DNA of 64,000 nucleotides from Coprococcus aceti (GTDB lineage Bacteria > Bacillota > Clostridia > Lachnospirales > Lachnospiraceae). The notes below the pieces were generated by a model. It was not told the DNA's origin and did not search any database. It saw nothing but the letters and a program-made list of their open reading frames with translations. Positions 33,437 to 42,917 of the stretch are shown here, in pieces. Position 1 is the first letter of the stretch. Each line of letters opens with the position of its first letter. The position numbers and the translations under genes are program-made. Where the stretch lies: contig NZ_JAOQJT010000012.1 of assembly GCF_025567285.1 (NCBI RefSeq), positions 1 through 64,000 of the forward strand, written 5' to 3'.

Positions 33437-35893
33437 ATGAGATATATCATGATGGTGCTTCGAGGAAATATGAGAAGAAACAAGGGCGTGCATATAAGTG
33501 TGTTCGTGCTCATGCTTATCATTTCTCTGGCATTCTGTTCAGTGCTTTCTTACTACACGAATTCCATAAGGCATGATTCGGAAGCTATGGAAGAGGTTGG
33601 TTATGGAGGTATGCTTGCCGCACTTTACGGGGAGAACAGGCTGGATGCCTATGGAACAAGTGCAGACAAGATAATAAAGAATATTGGCAAATGTGATGCA
33701 GTGCAGGAAGTGAAAGCAACTGATGTTGTATATCTGCTGCTTAAGGACTGCAATGGAAAAGGCGGAAACAGCAGCTTCGTTTTGAATGATACAGACAGCG
33801 TGCTCACATATGATCAGTATGATGTGGATAACAAAATGACAGATCGCCGGCTTGAAAAAGGTGAGGTAAGTGTGCCGTTCAGTTTCATAGGTATGTATGA
33901 CTGCAAGATTGGTGATACAGTCGAGCTGGGCAATGATAACGGTTCTTATACCTTCAAAGTTGCGTCATTTTTCGAGGATCCATATATGGGATCTTCGGTC
34001 ATGGGAATAAAGACGATATTGATCTCAGATGAGGATTTTGCGGATCTCAAGGCAAAGGCTGCGGAAGATAATAGAAGCGGACTGGAAGATGACAAGAGAT
34101 CCTTTGAATTGTCAAAGCTTATCATAATAGATAAAAAGCCGGGCCTGGACCTCACGGAGATGGAGTTTGAGAGAGAACTGAATAATGTGAGTGATTTCGC
34201 GTCATATTGCTGGATAACTTTATCAAAGGAGCAGGCGGGAAATTACATGCTTCTTATGACAAAGGTATTCTCCGCGGTGCTGCTTATATTTGTTGTGCTG
34301 CTTCTGGTGGCGGCTATGATAGTTCTAGGACACAACATCGGCAGCAGCATAGACATGGATTTTGTTAACATAGGAATACTCAAAGCGGTCGGAATGACAA
34401 ATGCATCGGTGAAGCTGGCGTTGCTTGCCGGGTATATGTGCACTGTGGCGGCTGGACTGTTTGCTGGAATACCACTGGCCATTCCGATACTAAAAATTAT
34501 AAATAGTGCCACAAGATCTTCTTCAGGACTTGAAGTTCCGTCTGATATTAATGTAGGACTTGTGCTGTGTGTCATATTGGCGATACTGCTTCTAGTAGCA
34601 GCATTTATCATGTTGAAGACAAGGAGAATATCCGAGGCCACACCTATAAAGGCAATAAGAGGTGGACGGGACAGTGTGCATTTCTCAAGCGTTCTGAAAC
34701 TTCCGGTCTCAGGCAAGAAACTTGGTGTGAGTCTTGCATACAGACAGTTTATATCTGAGAAGAAACAGTATGCCGCAGCCATCATAGTGACTGCTATACT
34801 TGCCATGTTCATGATACTTATGAACGATATGATGCGCTGGTTTAATTCACAGAATATGCTGGTGGATATGTTTTCAGTCACGAAGTATGACCTGACTGCT
34901 TCGTTTGTCGATGAGGATACGCAGAAGGATATAGAGAATGTTATATCAGAACACACAGCGTATAGAAAATATCAAATGTCCAGCGAGTACCTTCTGTTCG
35001 ATGATGTGCAGATGTATTGTTATATAGTGGAGGACCCTGATATGATCAACACGATAAGAAAGGGAAGAACCTGCACATATGACAATGAAGTGCTGATAAC
35101 CCAGTATGTGGCTGATGGATTTCACATGAACGTAGGTGACACAGTCACAGTCAAGCGCGGCGGCGTGGCAAGGAAGATGGTGATCTCCGGCATATACGAT
35201 TCGGCAAATGATATGGGCAAGAACTTTGCAATTAGTAAGGCTGCATATAGTAAGTTTGCCAGCGAAGAGACCGTAAGTGAGTCTGGTGTCAGTGGAGCTG
35301 CCAAAAGCAGTTCAGATGAAGAGGAATGGAGCGGCAAAGGAATATGTTATGATCTTGACAATACTGATGAATGTGATGCGATAATCCAGGAGATAGATAA
35401 GAGATATGGCGATAATCAGGGCATCACGTATTCAATACATTCAGCAAAGGATGATTTTGAAGAAGTGGCGGGTACAGTCAACATTGCAATACAGGGACTC
35501 ACATTGCTCACATATATGTTGGGGGCTGTATTCGTGATAGTCACGGTCATAATCGTGTGTGGCAAGGTTCTCATGCGTGAGCAGAAGGATATCGGAATAT
35601 ACAAGGCACTTGGATTTACATCCTTCAGACTCAGATGCCAGCTTGCGGTCCGCTTTATCGTGACGGCAGTTGTGGGTTCGCTGCTTGGTATAGTTCTGGC
35701 ACTTATCGTCAGCAAGCCATTCTTCAAGGCAGGATTTGAATCATTTGGAATATACAGTTTTAATTTAAGTACAAGCGTGATATCACTGGTTATACCATTG
35801 GTATTTATGAGCGTGTTATTCTCTGTGGTAGCATTTATCAGAGCGGGGAACATCAGAAAGGTTCAGCCGCAGGTGCTCATCGCAGATCAGTAG
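33437..35893 (+). CDS. ABC transporter permease with FtsX domains
   Basis: This is 818 aa from ATG 33437 after GTAGGAGGTG. A first TM (about 15-38), an extracellular domain of about 240 aa, then three TM helices (about 275-400), a second TM/extracellular/three-TM unit (about 440-815), giving the two FtsX modules expected of a BceB/YtrF-like permease. The extracellular domains are large and contain no known motif. It is the membrane partner of the preceding ATPase. Confidence 0.9.
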   Translation: MRYIMMVLRGNMRRNKGVHISVFVLMLIISLAFCSVLSYYTNSIRHDSEAMEEVGYGGMLAALYGENRLDAYGTSADKIIKNIGKCDAVQEVKATDVVYLLLKDCNGKGGNSSFVLNDTDSVLTYDQYDVDNKMTDRRLEKGEVSVPFSFIGMYDCKIGDTVELGNDNGSYTFKVASFFEDPYMGSSVMGIKTILISDEDFADLKAKAAEDNRSGLEDDKRSFELSKLIIIDKKPGLDLTEMEFERELNNVSDFASYCWITLSKEQAGNYMLLMTKVFSAVLLIFVVLLLVAAMIVLGHNIGSSIDMDFVNIGILKAVGMTNASVKLALLAGYMCTVAAGLFAGIPLAIPILKIINSATRSSSGLEVPSDINVGLVLCVILAILLLVAAFIMLKTRRISEATPIKAIRGGRDSVHFSSVLKLPVSGKKLGVSLAYRQFISEKKQYAAAIIVTAILAMFMILMNDMMRWFNSQNMLVDMFSVTKYDLTASFVDEDTQKDIENVISEHTAYRKYQMSSEYLLFDDVQMYCYIVEDPDMINTIRKGRTCTYDNEVLITQYVADGFHMNVGDTVTVKRGGVARKMVISGIYDSANDMGKNFAISKAAYSKFASEETVSESGVSGAAKSSSDEEEWSGKGICYDLDNTDECDAIIQEIDKRYGDNQGITYSIHSAKDDFEEVAGTVNIAIQGLTLLTYMLGAVFVIVTVIIVCGKVLMREQKDIGIYKALGFTSFRLRCQLAVRFIVTAVVGSLLGIVLALIVSKPFFKAGFESFGIYSFNLSTSVISLVIPLVFMSVLFSVVAFIRAGNIRKVQPQVLIADQ

Positions 35894-35952
35894 AAGTATA
35901 TAGGAGAGTGGAACTATGTATACAATGTCAGTAGACAAGGTGGGTATATATA

Positions 35953-36531
35953 ATGGATAAGTTGATCATATATCTGATATGTATAAATATACTGGGAGCC
36001 GTCCTTGACGGAGTTACGGCCGCGAGACGCAGGAGAACAAGCCATAAGGCGCTCAGTGTTCTGCTGGGGATCATAGCCATTGCCGGAGGTGGCCCGGGTA
36101 TGATAATAGCGTTTGCACTGTGTGACAGAACGGCCTCCAAGACGAATATGATGCTGAGAGTGTTCACTGTGTGCGTGTGTGTGATAGAACTTGCGGTGTT
36201 CATGACTTGGAAGCTCAGACCGGCGGGCAAATGGAACTTTGCATTCTGGGATGTGTTTGTGGAATACAGATGGACACTTTGGTTCGTTGCGGCAGTGAGT
36301 GTTGTAACATTTGTCATGTTCGGAATTGACAAATACAGAGCGATCAAGGGCGGATACAGGATACCTATAGCTGTCTTGCTCGGAATGGCATTTGCCGGTG
36401 GAAGTATCGGTGCTCTGCTTGGAATGGTGGTGTTCAGGCATAAGATAAGAAAGAATTATTTCTCGGTTGGAGTGCCACTTATACTTGTAATGCAGGTGGT
36501 GCTTTTGATGTGTGTGGTTAATCTGCTGTAG
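35953..36531 (+). CDS. DUF1294 family membrane protein, internally duplicated
   Basis: This is a 192-aa membrane protein. The C-terminal part, FGIDKYRAIKGGYRIPIAVL followed by GGSIGALLGMVVFRHK and a final TM helix, is DUF1294. The N-terminal part (RRRRTSHKALSVLLGIIAIA then GGGPGMIIAFALCDRTA) has the same spacing and looks like a weaker second copy. About five or six TM helices in all. It lies 59 bp after the ABC permease and overlaps the convergent DUF6512-like gene by 14 bp. The function is unknown. Confidence 0.8.
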   Translation: MDKLIIYLICINILGAVLDGVTAARRRRTSHKALSVLLGIIAIAGGGPGMIIAFALCDRTASKTNMMLRVFTVCVCVIELAVFMTWKLRPAGKWNFAFWDVFVEYRWTLWFVAAVSVVTFVMFGIDKYRAIKGGYRIPIAVLLGMAFAGGSIGALLGMVVFRHKIRKNYFSVGVPLILVMQVVLLMCVVNLL

Positions 36532-37036
36532 GATCCGAAAATATCCCAAGTTCAGGCGGATAGTTGGTAAATGCAAAGAATGCAACCGCGAGAATAGCCA
36601 GGATGGTCATGGCAACGTAGTCATTTATGCACATTTGCTTAGATTCTAATCTGTTCTCAGCCCTCAATGCATACATAACACCGGCGAAATAAAGTGCGAT
36701 ATTCAGAAACTCATAATTCCTGCCCAGTACACCATTTAGAGTGTAGAAACCGACCACAATGAAAGCCATACCTGACAGGATACCGACAGTCCTTGCCGGA
36801 AGATAATGTTCCGGCAGGGGCTTATCTTTTATATGAGCCCAGAGAAATTCAATCATTGTCAGCAGGAGCATTGGAAAGAATATAAGTTTCAGGTGTTCCC
36901 AGGTTGACTCGTTCACTGCCGAGAATAGTCCGACAGCGGGATTGTCATTTGACCACTCGTATGTGAAATGCAGCAGCACTCCGAGGATCGATATGAAGAA
37001 AAAACGAAAAAAATTGAGTTTGTTAGTAGTTGCCAT
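36518..37036 (-). CDS. DUF6512-like membrane protein
   Basis: This is 172 aa from ATG 37036, which fits family starts better than the longer frame to 37099. Five predicted TM helices; the motif FTYEWSNDNPAVGLFSAVNESTWEHLK near 20-45 (split) is characteristic of small multi-TM proteins with a conserved SxNESxWEH segment. The function is unknown. Its 3' end overlaps the DUF1294 gene tail to tail. Confidence 0.75.
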   Translation of the reverse strand: MATTNKLNFFRFFFISILGVLLHFTYEWSNDNPAVGLFSAVNESTWEHLKLIFFPMLLLTMIEFLWAHIKDKPLPEHYLPARTVGILSGMAFIVVGFYTLNGVLGRNYEFLNIALYFAGVMYALRAENRLESKQMCINDYVAMTILAILAVAFFAFTNYPPELGIFSDPTAD

Positions 37037-37207
37037 AGAGCGTTCTCCGATGAAAACTAGTGCTATATTACATAGTATATGACGAATATGGTATTTCATG
37101 TAGCGGAGAAACCGAAATCAACGAAATTAAGATAAACATAATTGGGATATATTGTCGGTGATGTTATAATTATTTCAACGAATGTTTTGTTTAAAGGGGA
37201 AGTGTAT

Positions 37208-38380
37208 ATGCGTTTCATCCATTTATCTGATCTTCACATAGGAAAGCGTGTAAATGAATTTTCTATGTTGGAGGATCAGGAGTATATATTAAAAGAAATA
37301 CTGGGCATCATCGATGATGAGCAGCCGGATGGAGTCATCATAGCCGGGGATGTATATGATAAGTCTGTGCCGAGCGAGGAGGCGGTGAAGCTGCTGGACA
37401 GCTTCCTGACTTCGCTTGCAAAGAGAAAGCTGCAAGTATATATCATCAGCGGCAACCATGATTCGGCGGCCAAGCTGGCATTTGCATCAAGTCTGATTGA
37501 TCTCAGTGGAATCCATATATCGCCGGTATATGATTCGGCACAGATAGCCACGATGGGAGATGGGCTGGTCAGACCATATAAGCTGGAGGATGGAAAAGGA
37601 CAGGTGGCGAACATATACATGCTGCCATTTGTGAAGCCGGCAATGGTCAGAGCGGTATTCCCTGATGAGGCGGATGATATAAAGGATTACACGGATGCCT
37701 GCCATGTGGCGGTGGAGCACATGGATGTTGATGAGAAGGTTACAAATATCCTTGTGGCCCACCAGTTCGTGACCGGGGCTGTGCGCTCGGAGTCGGAGGA
37801 GAATGTGGGCGGTCTGGACAATGTGGATGTGTCGGTATTTGACTCATTTGACTATGTGGCGCTGGGGCATATACATGGGCCGCAGAAGGTGGGCAGGGAG
37901 ACTGTCAGATACTGTGGAACACCGCTTAAGTATTCACTTTCGGAGGCTAACCACACCAAATCGGTGACGGTTGTTGACATCCCTGAGAACAAGAAAATAG
38001 AGATAAGGACTGTTCCGCTTGTTCCGATGCATGAGCTGCGCGAGGTAAAGGGAACATTTGACGAGCTGATGGACAGGCGAAACTATGAGGGGACGGCTGT
38101 GGATGATTATCTGTATGTGGTTCTCACGGACGAGGATGACGTGCCGGATGCTTTGGGAAAACTCAGAACGGTCTATCCAAATGTGATGAAGCTTGGATAC
38201 GACAACACCAGAACCCGTGTGACACAGACGATAGACGATGGCGCTGTGCTTGAAGGGAAAAAGCCTATAGATTTGTTTGGAGAGTTGTATGAGAAGCAGA
38301 ACAACAAGGAAATGAGCGATGAACAGAGGAGTTTTGTTCAGGATATTATAGACTCTATATGGAAGGAGGAGCGCTTATGA
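37208..38380 (+). CDS. sbcD: Exonuclease SbcCD subunit D
   Basis: This is 390 aa from ATG 37208, with AAAGGGGAAG upstream. The calcineurin-like nuclease motifs are SDLHIGKR (6-13), GDVYD (about 48), SGNHDS (about 83), HQFV and ALGHIHGPQ. With SbcC it forms the Mre11-Rad50-type complex that opens hairpins and processes DNA ends. The sbcC ATG lies 88 bp downstream, with a basic stretch between them that is probably untranslated. Confidence 0.95.
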   Translation: MRFIHLSDLHIGKRVNEFSMLEDQEYILKEILGIIDDEQPDGVIIAGDVYDKSVPSEEAVKLLDSFLTSLAKRKLQVYIISGNHDSAAKLAFASSLIDLSGIHISPVYDSAQIATMGDGLVRPYKLEDGKGQVANIYMLPFVKPAMVRAVFPDEADDIKDYTDACHVAVEHMDVDEKVTNILVAHQFVTGAVRSESEENVGGLDNVDVSVFDSFDYVALGHIHGPQKVGRETVRYCGTPLKYSLSEANHTKSVTVVDIPENKKIEIRTVPLVPMHELREVKGTFDELMDRRNYEGTAVDDYLYVVLTDEDDVPDALGKLRTVYPNVMKLGYDNTRTRVTQTIDDGAVLEGKKPIDLFGELYEKQNNKEMSDEQRSFVQDIIDSIWKEERL

Positions 38381-38467
38381 GCGAAGCGAATAACTCAAAT
38401 GCGCTCCGACGACCTGCCCCGCTCGCGGAGGCGAGAGGGGCGATACATTGTGAAAGGAGGCCTGGTG

Positions 38468-41239
38468 ATGAGACCCATAAATCTTACGATGTCGGCATTT
38501 GGACCATATGCGGGAGTCCAGATGCTTGACATGGCCCAGCTTGGGGCTGAAGGCTTGTATCTTGTGACTGGGGATACAGGTGCGGGAAAGACCACGATAT
38601 TCGATGCCATCTGTTATGCGCTGTATGATGAGCCGAGCGGGGCGAGCCGTGATGCGAGGATGATGAGATCAACGTATGCCGATGTGAACACAGATACCTA
38701 CGTTGAGCTGACATTTGATCATATGGGGAAGACTTACAGAGTTAAAAGAAATCCTTCCTATGAGAGACGTAAGAAAAAAGGTGAGGGAACTACCATGCAG
38801 GATGCGGCTGCAGAACTGTATCTGCCGGATGACTCGGTCATCGCCAACAGAACGAAGGTAAATTCATATCTTCAGGAATTGTTGGGCGTGGACAGAGAGC
38901 AGTTTTCGCAGATATCCATGCTTGCTCAGGGTGAGTTCAAGGAACTGTTGGTGGCAGAGTCCGGGGACAGACAGAAGATATTCAGCAAGCTTTTTCACAC
39001 ATCAAGGTATTTTGTTCTGCAGAAGCGTCTTCAGGATGAGACGAGAAGGCTTCAGAGTGAACGGGACGATATGAAGAAGAGTATAGAGCAGTATATATCC
39101 GGGATAGTCTGCGGAGAGGATGACCCTCTTGGACTCAGTGTCCAGAAGGCAAAGGACGGCCAGATGCCAATTGATGAGGTGATCACACTCATCGGAAAGA
39201 TTATTGTAACGGAGAAGGCAAGAACGGATTTATATGAGAAGCAGATCGGTACACTTGAGACCCGGGTCGGGGAACTTGACACGCTGATAGGCAAGGCACA
39301 GCAGACAGAGAAAGCCAGAGTGCAGCTTGAAAAGACACATTTGGAGCTTGCCAATGTACAGAATGACAGAACTACTGCTGAGGCAGAGTTAAACAGGACA
39401 AAGGAAGCGCTCCCAGAGACGGAAGAGCTCCAAAGGCAGGCAGCAGTTATAAATAACGAGCTTCCAAACTATGAGAAACTGGACGAGAAGCGAAAAAATA
39501 TTGCAGACGAGGAACAGCTCCTGCAAAGGCAAAATGAACAGGCAGAGAAGGGCAGAATGCTTGTGACAGACAAACAGAAGAGCATAGAAAAGCTGAGGCA
39601 GGAGCAGACACAGCTTGCGGATGCGGGGGAGAAAATAGTTGCAATCACGGCATCGAGGGAGAAGATGGCTGACGCTGTTGACTATCTGAATGACATAAGT
39701 AGACTGCTCATGGAATACAGCAGAAGAAAACAGGCGGTGGACAAAGCACAGAAGCAGTATCTGTTTGATAATGATATGTATACCAGAAAGCAGGATATGT
39801 ATGAGCATATGAGCACGCTCTACAGGAATGCCCAGGCGGGAATCCTAGCAAAGGATCTGAAGGAGGGACAGGCGTGCCCTGTGTGCGGTGCGACGGAGCA
39901 CAAACTCCTTGCATCGCTGCCAAAGGAGGCTCCGACAGATGCACAGTTAGATGATGCGAAGAAGGATGCTGACAAAGCCCGCGACAGGGCAAATGCCAGT
40001 GCTACGGATGCAAAGGTAAAGCTTGCCAGCGTCATGGAGATCAGAAACAGCATTATTGAGCAGGCTGGAAGGAAATTTGACGATCCGGAGGATATAGATG
40101 TTCTGCCGGAAAAGGTTGAGAAGAATATTGGATACTATAATGAGAAGATTGCGGAGGCTGACAGACAGATCGAGGCTGAACGCAAAAGGGTCAGCAGAAG
40201 GGATGAGCTTGCTGCAAAACTTCCTCAGGAAGAAGAAACATTTGCCGGGATGCAGGTTAAGCTGGCGGAGCTTGAGAGAAATATATCGGCGCTCACGGCA
40301 AAGGTTGTCTCAGACAGAGAACAGGCGACAGAACTGGCCGCGGGGCTCAGATTCAGGAATCGGAGTGAGGCGGAAACGAAGATGAACGAGATTCTTGGCA
40401 GAGCAAAGAAACTGCAGGATTCATTTGACACCGCTGAGAAGAGATATAATGCTGTGATCCAGGATATTAAGACACTGGAGGGGCAGATAAAGGCTCTGAC
40501 AGACACGCTGGAATCAGCAGAGAAGCTCGAACTTGCTAAGCTTGAGGAAGATAAAACCGCAGTGAGAGATGAGCTGGGAAGGATCAGACTTCTCATGCAG
40601 GATGGAAACAGCCGCATCCGTGCAAATGAAACGGCTATGGCGAATATAAGCAGAAAGTCAGATGAGCTTTTGGCAAAAGAAAAGAAATATGTAAGCGTGA
40701 AGTCGCTCTATGACACTGCCTCAGGAAATGTATCCGGCAAGAACAAGATAAACCTTGAGGCGTATATACAGATGTCGTATTTTGACAGGATAATTCAGCG
40801 TGCAAATCTGAGATTCCTGAAGATGTCAGATGGTCAGTATGAGCTGGGGCGTGTGACGGACAGCAGTGACAAGAGAAGCCAGATCGGCCTTGACCTCTGT
40901 GTTGTGGATCATTACAACGGCAGCAGACGAGACGTTAAGTCTCTTTCTGGGGGCGAGTCATTCATGGCATCACTCTCCCTTGCACTTGGACTCTCCGATG
41001 AGGTGCAGGCTTCGGCTGGCGGCATACAGATAGATACGATGTTTGTGGATGAGGGCTTTGGCTCACTGGACACAGAAAAGACTCTGCCACAGGCATACAA
41101 AGCGCTGGTCAGCGTGACCGAGGGACGCAAGCTGGTGGGAATAATATCGCACGTGACTGAACTCAAGGAGAAGATTGACAAGCAGATCGTGGTGGAAAAG
41201 GACAGAACCGGCAGGGCGAAGGCCCGGCTGGTGGTGTAG
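38468..41239 (+). CDS. sbcC: Exonuclease SbcCD subunit C (SMC-like ATPase)
   Basis: This is 923 aa from ATG 38468 (GAAAGGAGG upstream). The N-terminal lobe has Walker A VTGDTGAGKTT near 35. Two long coiled coils meet at a zinc hook (QACPVCGATEH) near residue 475. The C-terminal lobe has the signature LSGGESFMASLSLALGLSD and Walker B MFVDEGFGSLD. It partners SbcD. The two genes are arranged D then C as in most Firmicutes. Confidence 0.95.
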   Translation: MRPINLTMSAFGPYAGVQMLDMAQLGAEGLYLVTGDTGAGKTTIFDAICYALYDEPSGASRDARMMRSTYADVNTDTYVELTFDHMGKTYRVKRNPSYERRKKKGEGTTMQDAAAELYLPDDSVIANRTKVNSYLQELLGVDREQFSQISMLAQGEFKELLVAESGDRQKIFSKLFHTSRYFVLQKRLQDETRRLQSERDDMKKSIEQYISGIVCGEDDPLGLSVQKAKDGQMPIDEVITLIGKIIVTEKARTDLYEKQIGTLETRVGELDTLIGKAQQTEKARVQLEKTHLELANVQNDRTTAEAELNRTKEALPETEELQRQAAVINNELPNYEKLDEKRKNIADEEQLLQRQNEQAEKGRMLVTDKQKSIEKLRQEQTQLADAGEKIVAITASREKMADAVDYLNDISRLLMEYSRRKQAVDKAQKQYLFDNDMYTRKQDMYEHMSTLYRNAQAGILAKDLKEGQACPVCGATEHKLLASLPKEAPTDAQLDDAKKDADKARDRANASATDAKVKLASVMEIRNSIIEQAGRKFDDPEDIDVLPEKVEKNIGYYNEKIAEADRQIEAERKRVSRRDELAAKLPQEEETFAGMQVKLAELERNISALTAKVVSDREQATELAAGLRFRNRSEAETKMNEILGRAKKLQDSFDTAEKRYNAVIQDIKTLEGQIKALTDTLESAEKLELAKLEEDKTAVRDELGRIRLLMQDGNSRIRANETAMANISRKSDELLAKEKKYVSVKSLYDTASGNVSGKNKINLEAYIQMSYFDRIIQRANLRFLKMSDGQYELGRVTDSSDKRSQIGLDLCVVDHYNGSRRDVKSLSGGESFMASLSLALGLSDEVQASAGGIQIDTMFVDEGFGSLDTEKTLPQAYKALVSVTEGRKLVGIISHVTELKEKIDKQIVVEKDRTGRAKARLVV

Positions 41240-41244
41240 GAATT

Positions 41245-41790
41245 TTAGTCATCCGAGTATTGGGCTAAAATGTGCTCAAGTTTATTAAAGTCTACACATC
41301 TTTTGGTAAGGTTACGATTTTTGTCGGGAAAATCAGTTATGAGAGAGTGGACTTTATTGGCTCTGTTGATTATGGTATCGGAATGATTCCGACACCAGGA
41401 TAATTGCTTCTGCATAAGAATCTTTCGTTTTGTTTTATCTGGGGTATCGTGAGGGTTTAATTTCAGATTGACCTTAGATATAACTGAGTTGTTAACTGGA
41501 ATCATATTGTTTAGATTGAGAATTCCTATGATTTTAGAAGAATACTCAGGATGCCTGCTGTTGTGGTCAAATATTTTGATGAAATCAATCTGGCTTTTCA
41601 TATTTTCAAATTTCTTTTTTGGTGAGGTAAGGGGGATGCAATATTTCTGACCACCTATAAGAATGATTATTCCAAGAAATGGTCGATTCTCCTTACCTAC
41701 CTGAGGGGAGACTGACATTACGTTGTCATCTGCACGAGACAGATTTCTTATGTAGTTTAAATCAATATAGTAAAAATTTAGGATATCCAT
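41245..41790 (-). CDS. toxN: Type III toxin-antitoxin system toxin, ToxN/AbiQ family
   Basis: This 181-aa protein has the ToxN/AbiQ plan: start FYYIDLNYI, then RPFLGIIILIGGQKYCIPLT, SPKKKFENMK and DFIKI, later LNLNNMIPV, and an end CVDFNKLEHIL. PLTSPK at 53-58 corresponds to the conserved Thr-Ser-x-Lys of the ToxN active site. ToxN-type enzymes are endoribonucleases held inactive by a repeat RNA. ATG 41790 has AGAAAGG upstream. The repeat RNA gene with terminator lies immediately 5', in the standard type III order. It ends 6 bp from the convergent sbcC stop. Confidence 0.9.
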   Translation of the reverse strand: MDILNFYYIDLNYIRNLSRADDNVMSVSPQVGKENRPFLGIIILIGGQKYCIPLTSPKKKFENMKSQIDFIKIFDHNSRHPEYSSKIIGILNLNNMIPVNNSVISKVNLKLNPHDTPDKTKRKILMQKQLSWCRNHSDTIINRANKVHSLITDFPDKNRNLTKRCVDFNKLEHILAQYSDD

Positions 41791-41810
41791 TATCGCCTTT
41801 CTGAGAATAT

Positions 41811-41840
41811 AAAAGAGCTGTGCTAAAATGCACAGCTCTT
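41811..41840 (-). terminator. Terminator between antitoxin RNA and toxin
   Basis: AAGAGCTGTGC (minus strand) pairs perfectly with GCACAGCTCTT around ATTTTA, followed by TTATATT. In type III systems such a terminator limits read-through into the toxin, keeping antitoxin RNA in excess. Confidence 0.85.
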
Positions 41841-41985
41841 AAAAACCTTTTTGCATGGTAGGGCTCCCATAAAATTGTTCCATTTTGTATGGTAGAACAT
41901 CCATATTAAAATTGTTCATTTGTTTTATATGGTAGAACGCCCATCTCTTAAAGTTCCCATTTCGCATGGTAAGGTTACCATAATC
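41811..41985 (-). ncRNA. toxI: ToxI-like antitoxin RNA: imperfect tandem repeats
   Basis: On the minus strand four 16-nt cores of form ATGGnnnnyyTACCAT occur at 41966-41981, 41929-41944, 41889-41904 and 41855-41870, spaced 37, 40 and 34 nt. Between them lie A-rich linkers resembling CAAAATGGAACAATTTT. After the last core comes a terminator hairpin, then the toxin. The order repeats-terminator-toxin is the hallmark of type III systems, where the toxin cuts the precursor into repeat units that inhibit it. The repeats here are less uniform than in classic ToxI. Exact 5' end uncertain. Confidence 0.82.
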
Positions 41986-42021
41986 ATATCATACAAGAAT
42001 TCTAACATTCAATAATGTTAG
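41983..42021 (-). promoter_or_regulatory. Likely antitoxin promoter and adjacent inverted repeat
   Basis: The minus strand has overlapping TATGATATGAT (41983-41993), which could be the -10, and TTGAAT (42007-42012) 18 nt from the inner one. CTAACATT-CAAT-AATGTTAG (42002-42021) is a perfect 8-bp inverted repeat covering the -35. The site is at the correct place to start RNA at or inside the first repeat core. Confidence 0.45.
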
Positions 42022-42235
42022 TGTCAATTAGAGCTGACTTATTTAGTAACTTATAGTGATCTGAGAATATCCTAAAAAGTGATCAATATCAAGTGCAATT
42101 ACTGATATTTTATAAAACGTTTATAAAAGTATACAAAGTGTAGAATAGTAGAAAAATGTTAGCTGTTTGCTTTACAAATCGGAGTTGATAAACAATAATG
42201 GTTCATGTATGAATGAATAAGGACGGTACACTATA

Positions 42236-42793
42236 ATGGAACTTTTTGATATATGCGACGAACAGGGCAACCCTACCGGAGACACAGTGGAGAGGAGCGA
42301 GGCACATGCAAAAGGCATATGTCACAGGACTGCCCATATCTGGATAGCGAAGCAAGAGAATGGAAGGTATAAGGTTCTTCTGCAGAAGAGGTCGATGGAT
42401 AAGGATTCTTTTCCTGGAAGGTATGACACTTCCTCTGCCGGACATATACAGGCGGGCGATGAACCGATGGAGTCGGCACTCAGAGAACTGGGTGAGGAGC
42501 TGGGCATAAATGCCCAAAATGAAGACCTCGATTTTGCGGGAACATTTAGAATACAGTATGAGAAGGAATTTCATGGCAAAATGTTCAGGGACAACGAGGT
42601 GGCATTTGTGTTCGTGTATCAGAAACAGGTGGACATAGCAGATCTGACAATACAGAAGGAAGAGCTTGACGGCGTGTGCTGGTTTGATCTTGAGGACACT
42701 TATGAGGCATGTAAGAATCATGACCAGAAGTTTTGCGTGCCGATTGGAGGGCTTGAGACGGTAAGGAAATACCTGAAAGAAAGAATACGTTAA
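42236..42793 (+). CDS. NUDIX hydrolase
   Basis: This is a 185-aa protein with LFDICDEQGNPTG at the start and the Nudix region AGHIQAGDEPMESALRELGE followed by ELGI. The REUxEExGU core is intact; the acidic residue five after the first Gly is Asp instead of Glu. The overall layout resembles the isopentenyl-diphosphate-isomerase-like NUDIX group common in Firmicutes, whose substrates are unknown. ATG 42236 is preceded by AAGGACGG. Confidence 0.87.
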   Translation: MELFDICDEQGNPTGDTVERSEAHAKGICHRTAHIWIAKQENGRYKVLLQKRSMDKDSFPGRYDTSSAGHIQAGDEPMESALRELGEELGINAQNEDLDFAGTFRIQYEKEFHGKMFRDNEVAFVFVYQKQVDIADLTIQKEELDGVCWFDLEDTYEACKNHDQKFCVPIGGLETVRKYLKERIR

Positions 42794-42876
42794 AGTTACT
42801 GAAAGAATGTTGTGTGTAGTGGATAGTAGGAAAAATGCCAGGGCGTAAAGAAAGGCATTACATATAAAAAATATGT

Positions 42877-42917
42877 TGCCAGACTAGTTAGTTTGTGCTA
42901 ACATAACATATGTTATG
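42877..42917 (+). promoter_or_regulatory. TetR promoter and palindromic operator
   Basis: TTGCCA (42877-42882), 17 bp, TAACAT (42900-42905) form a promoter. CATAACATATGTTATG (42902-42917) is a perfect 16-bp palindrome overlapping the -10, the expected start point and the ATG. It is a strong candidate operator for TetR autoregulation. Related half-sites (ACATAAC, TGTTAT) recur at 43536-43560 ahead of the methyltransferase. Confidence 0.65.

Noticed and set aside
34243..34956. Long minus-strand frame opposite the FtsX permease
   Set aside because: No ribosome site or family signal; it is a codon-bias shadow of the plus-strand gene.
41855..41981. Regularly spaced repeats considered as a CRISPR array
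   Set aside because: Units are imperfect, spacers are not unique but resemble one another, there is no cas gene, and a terminator and ToxN-like toxin follow directly.
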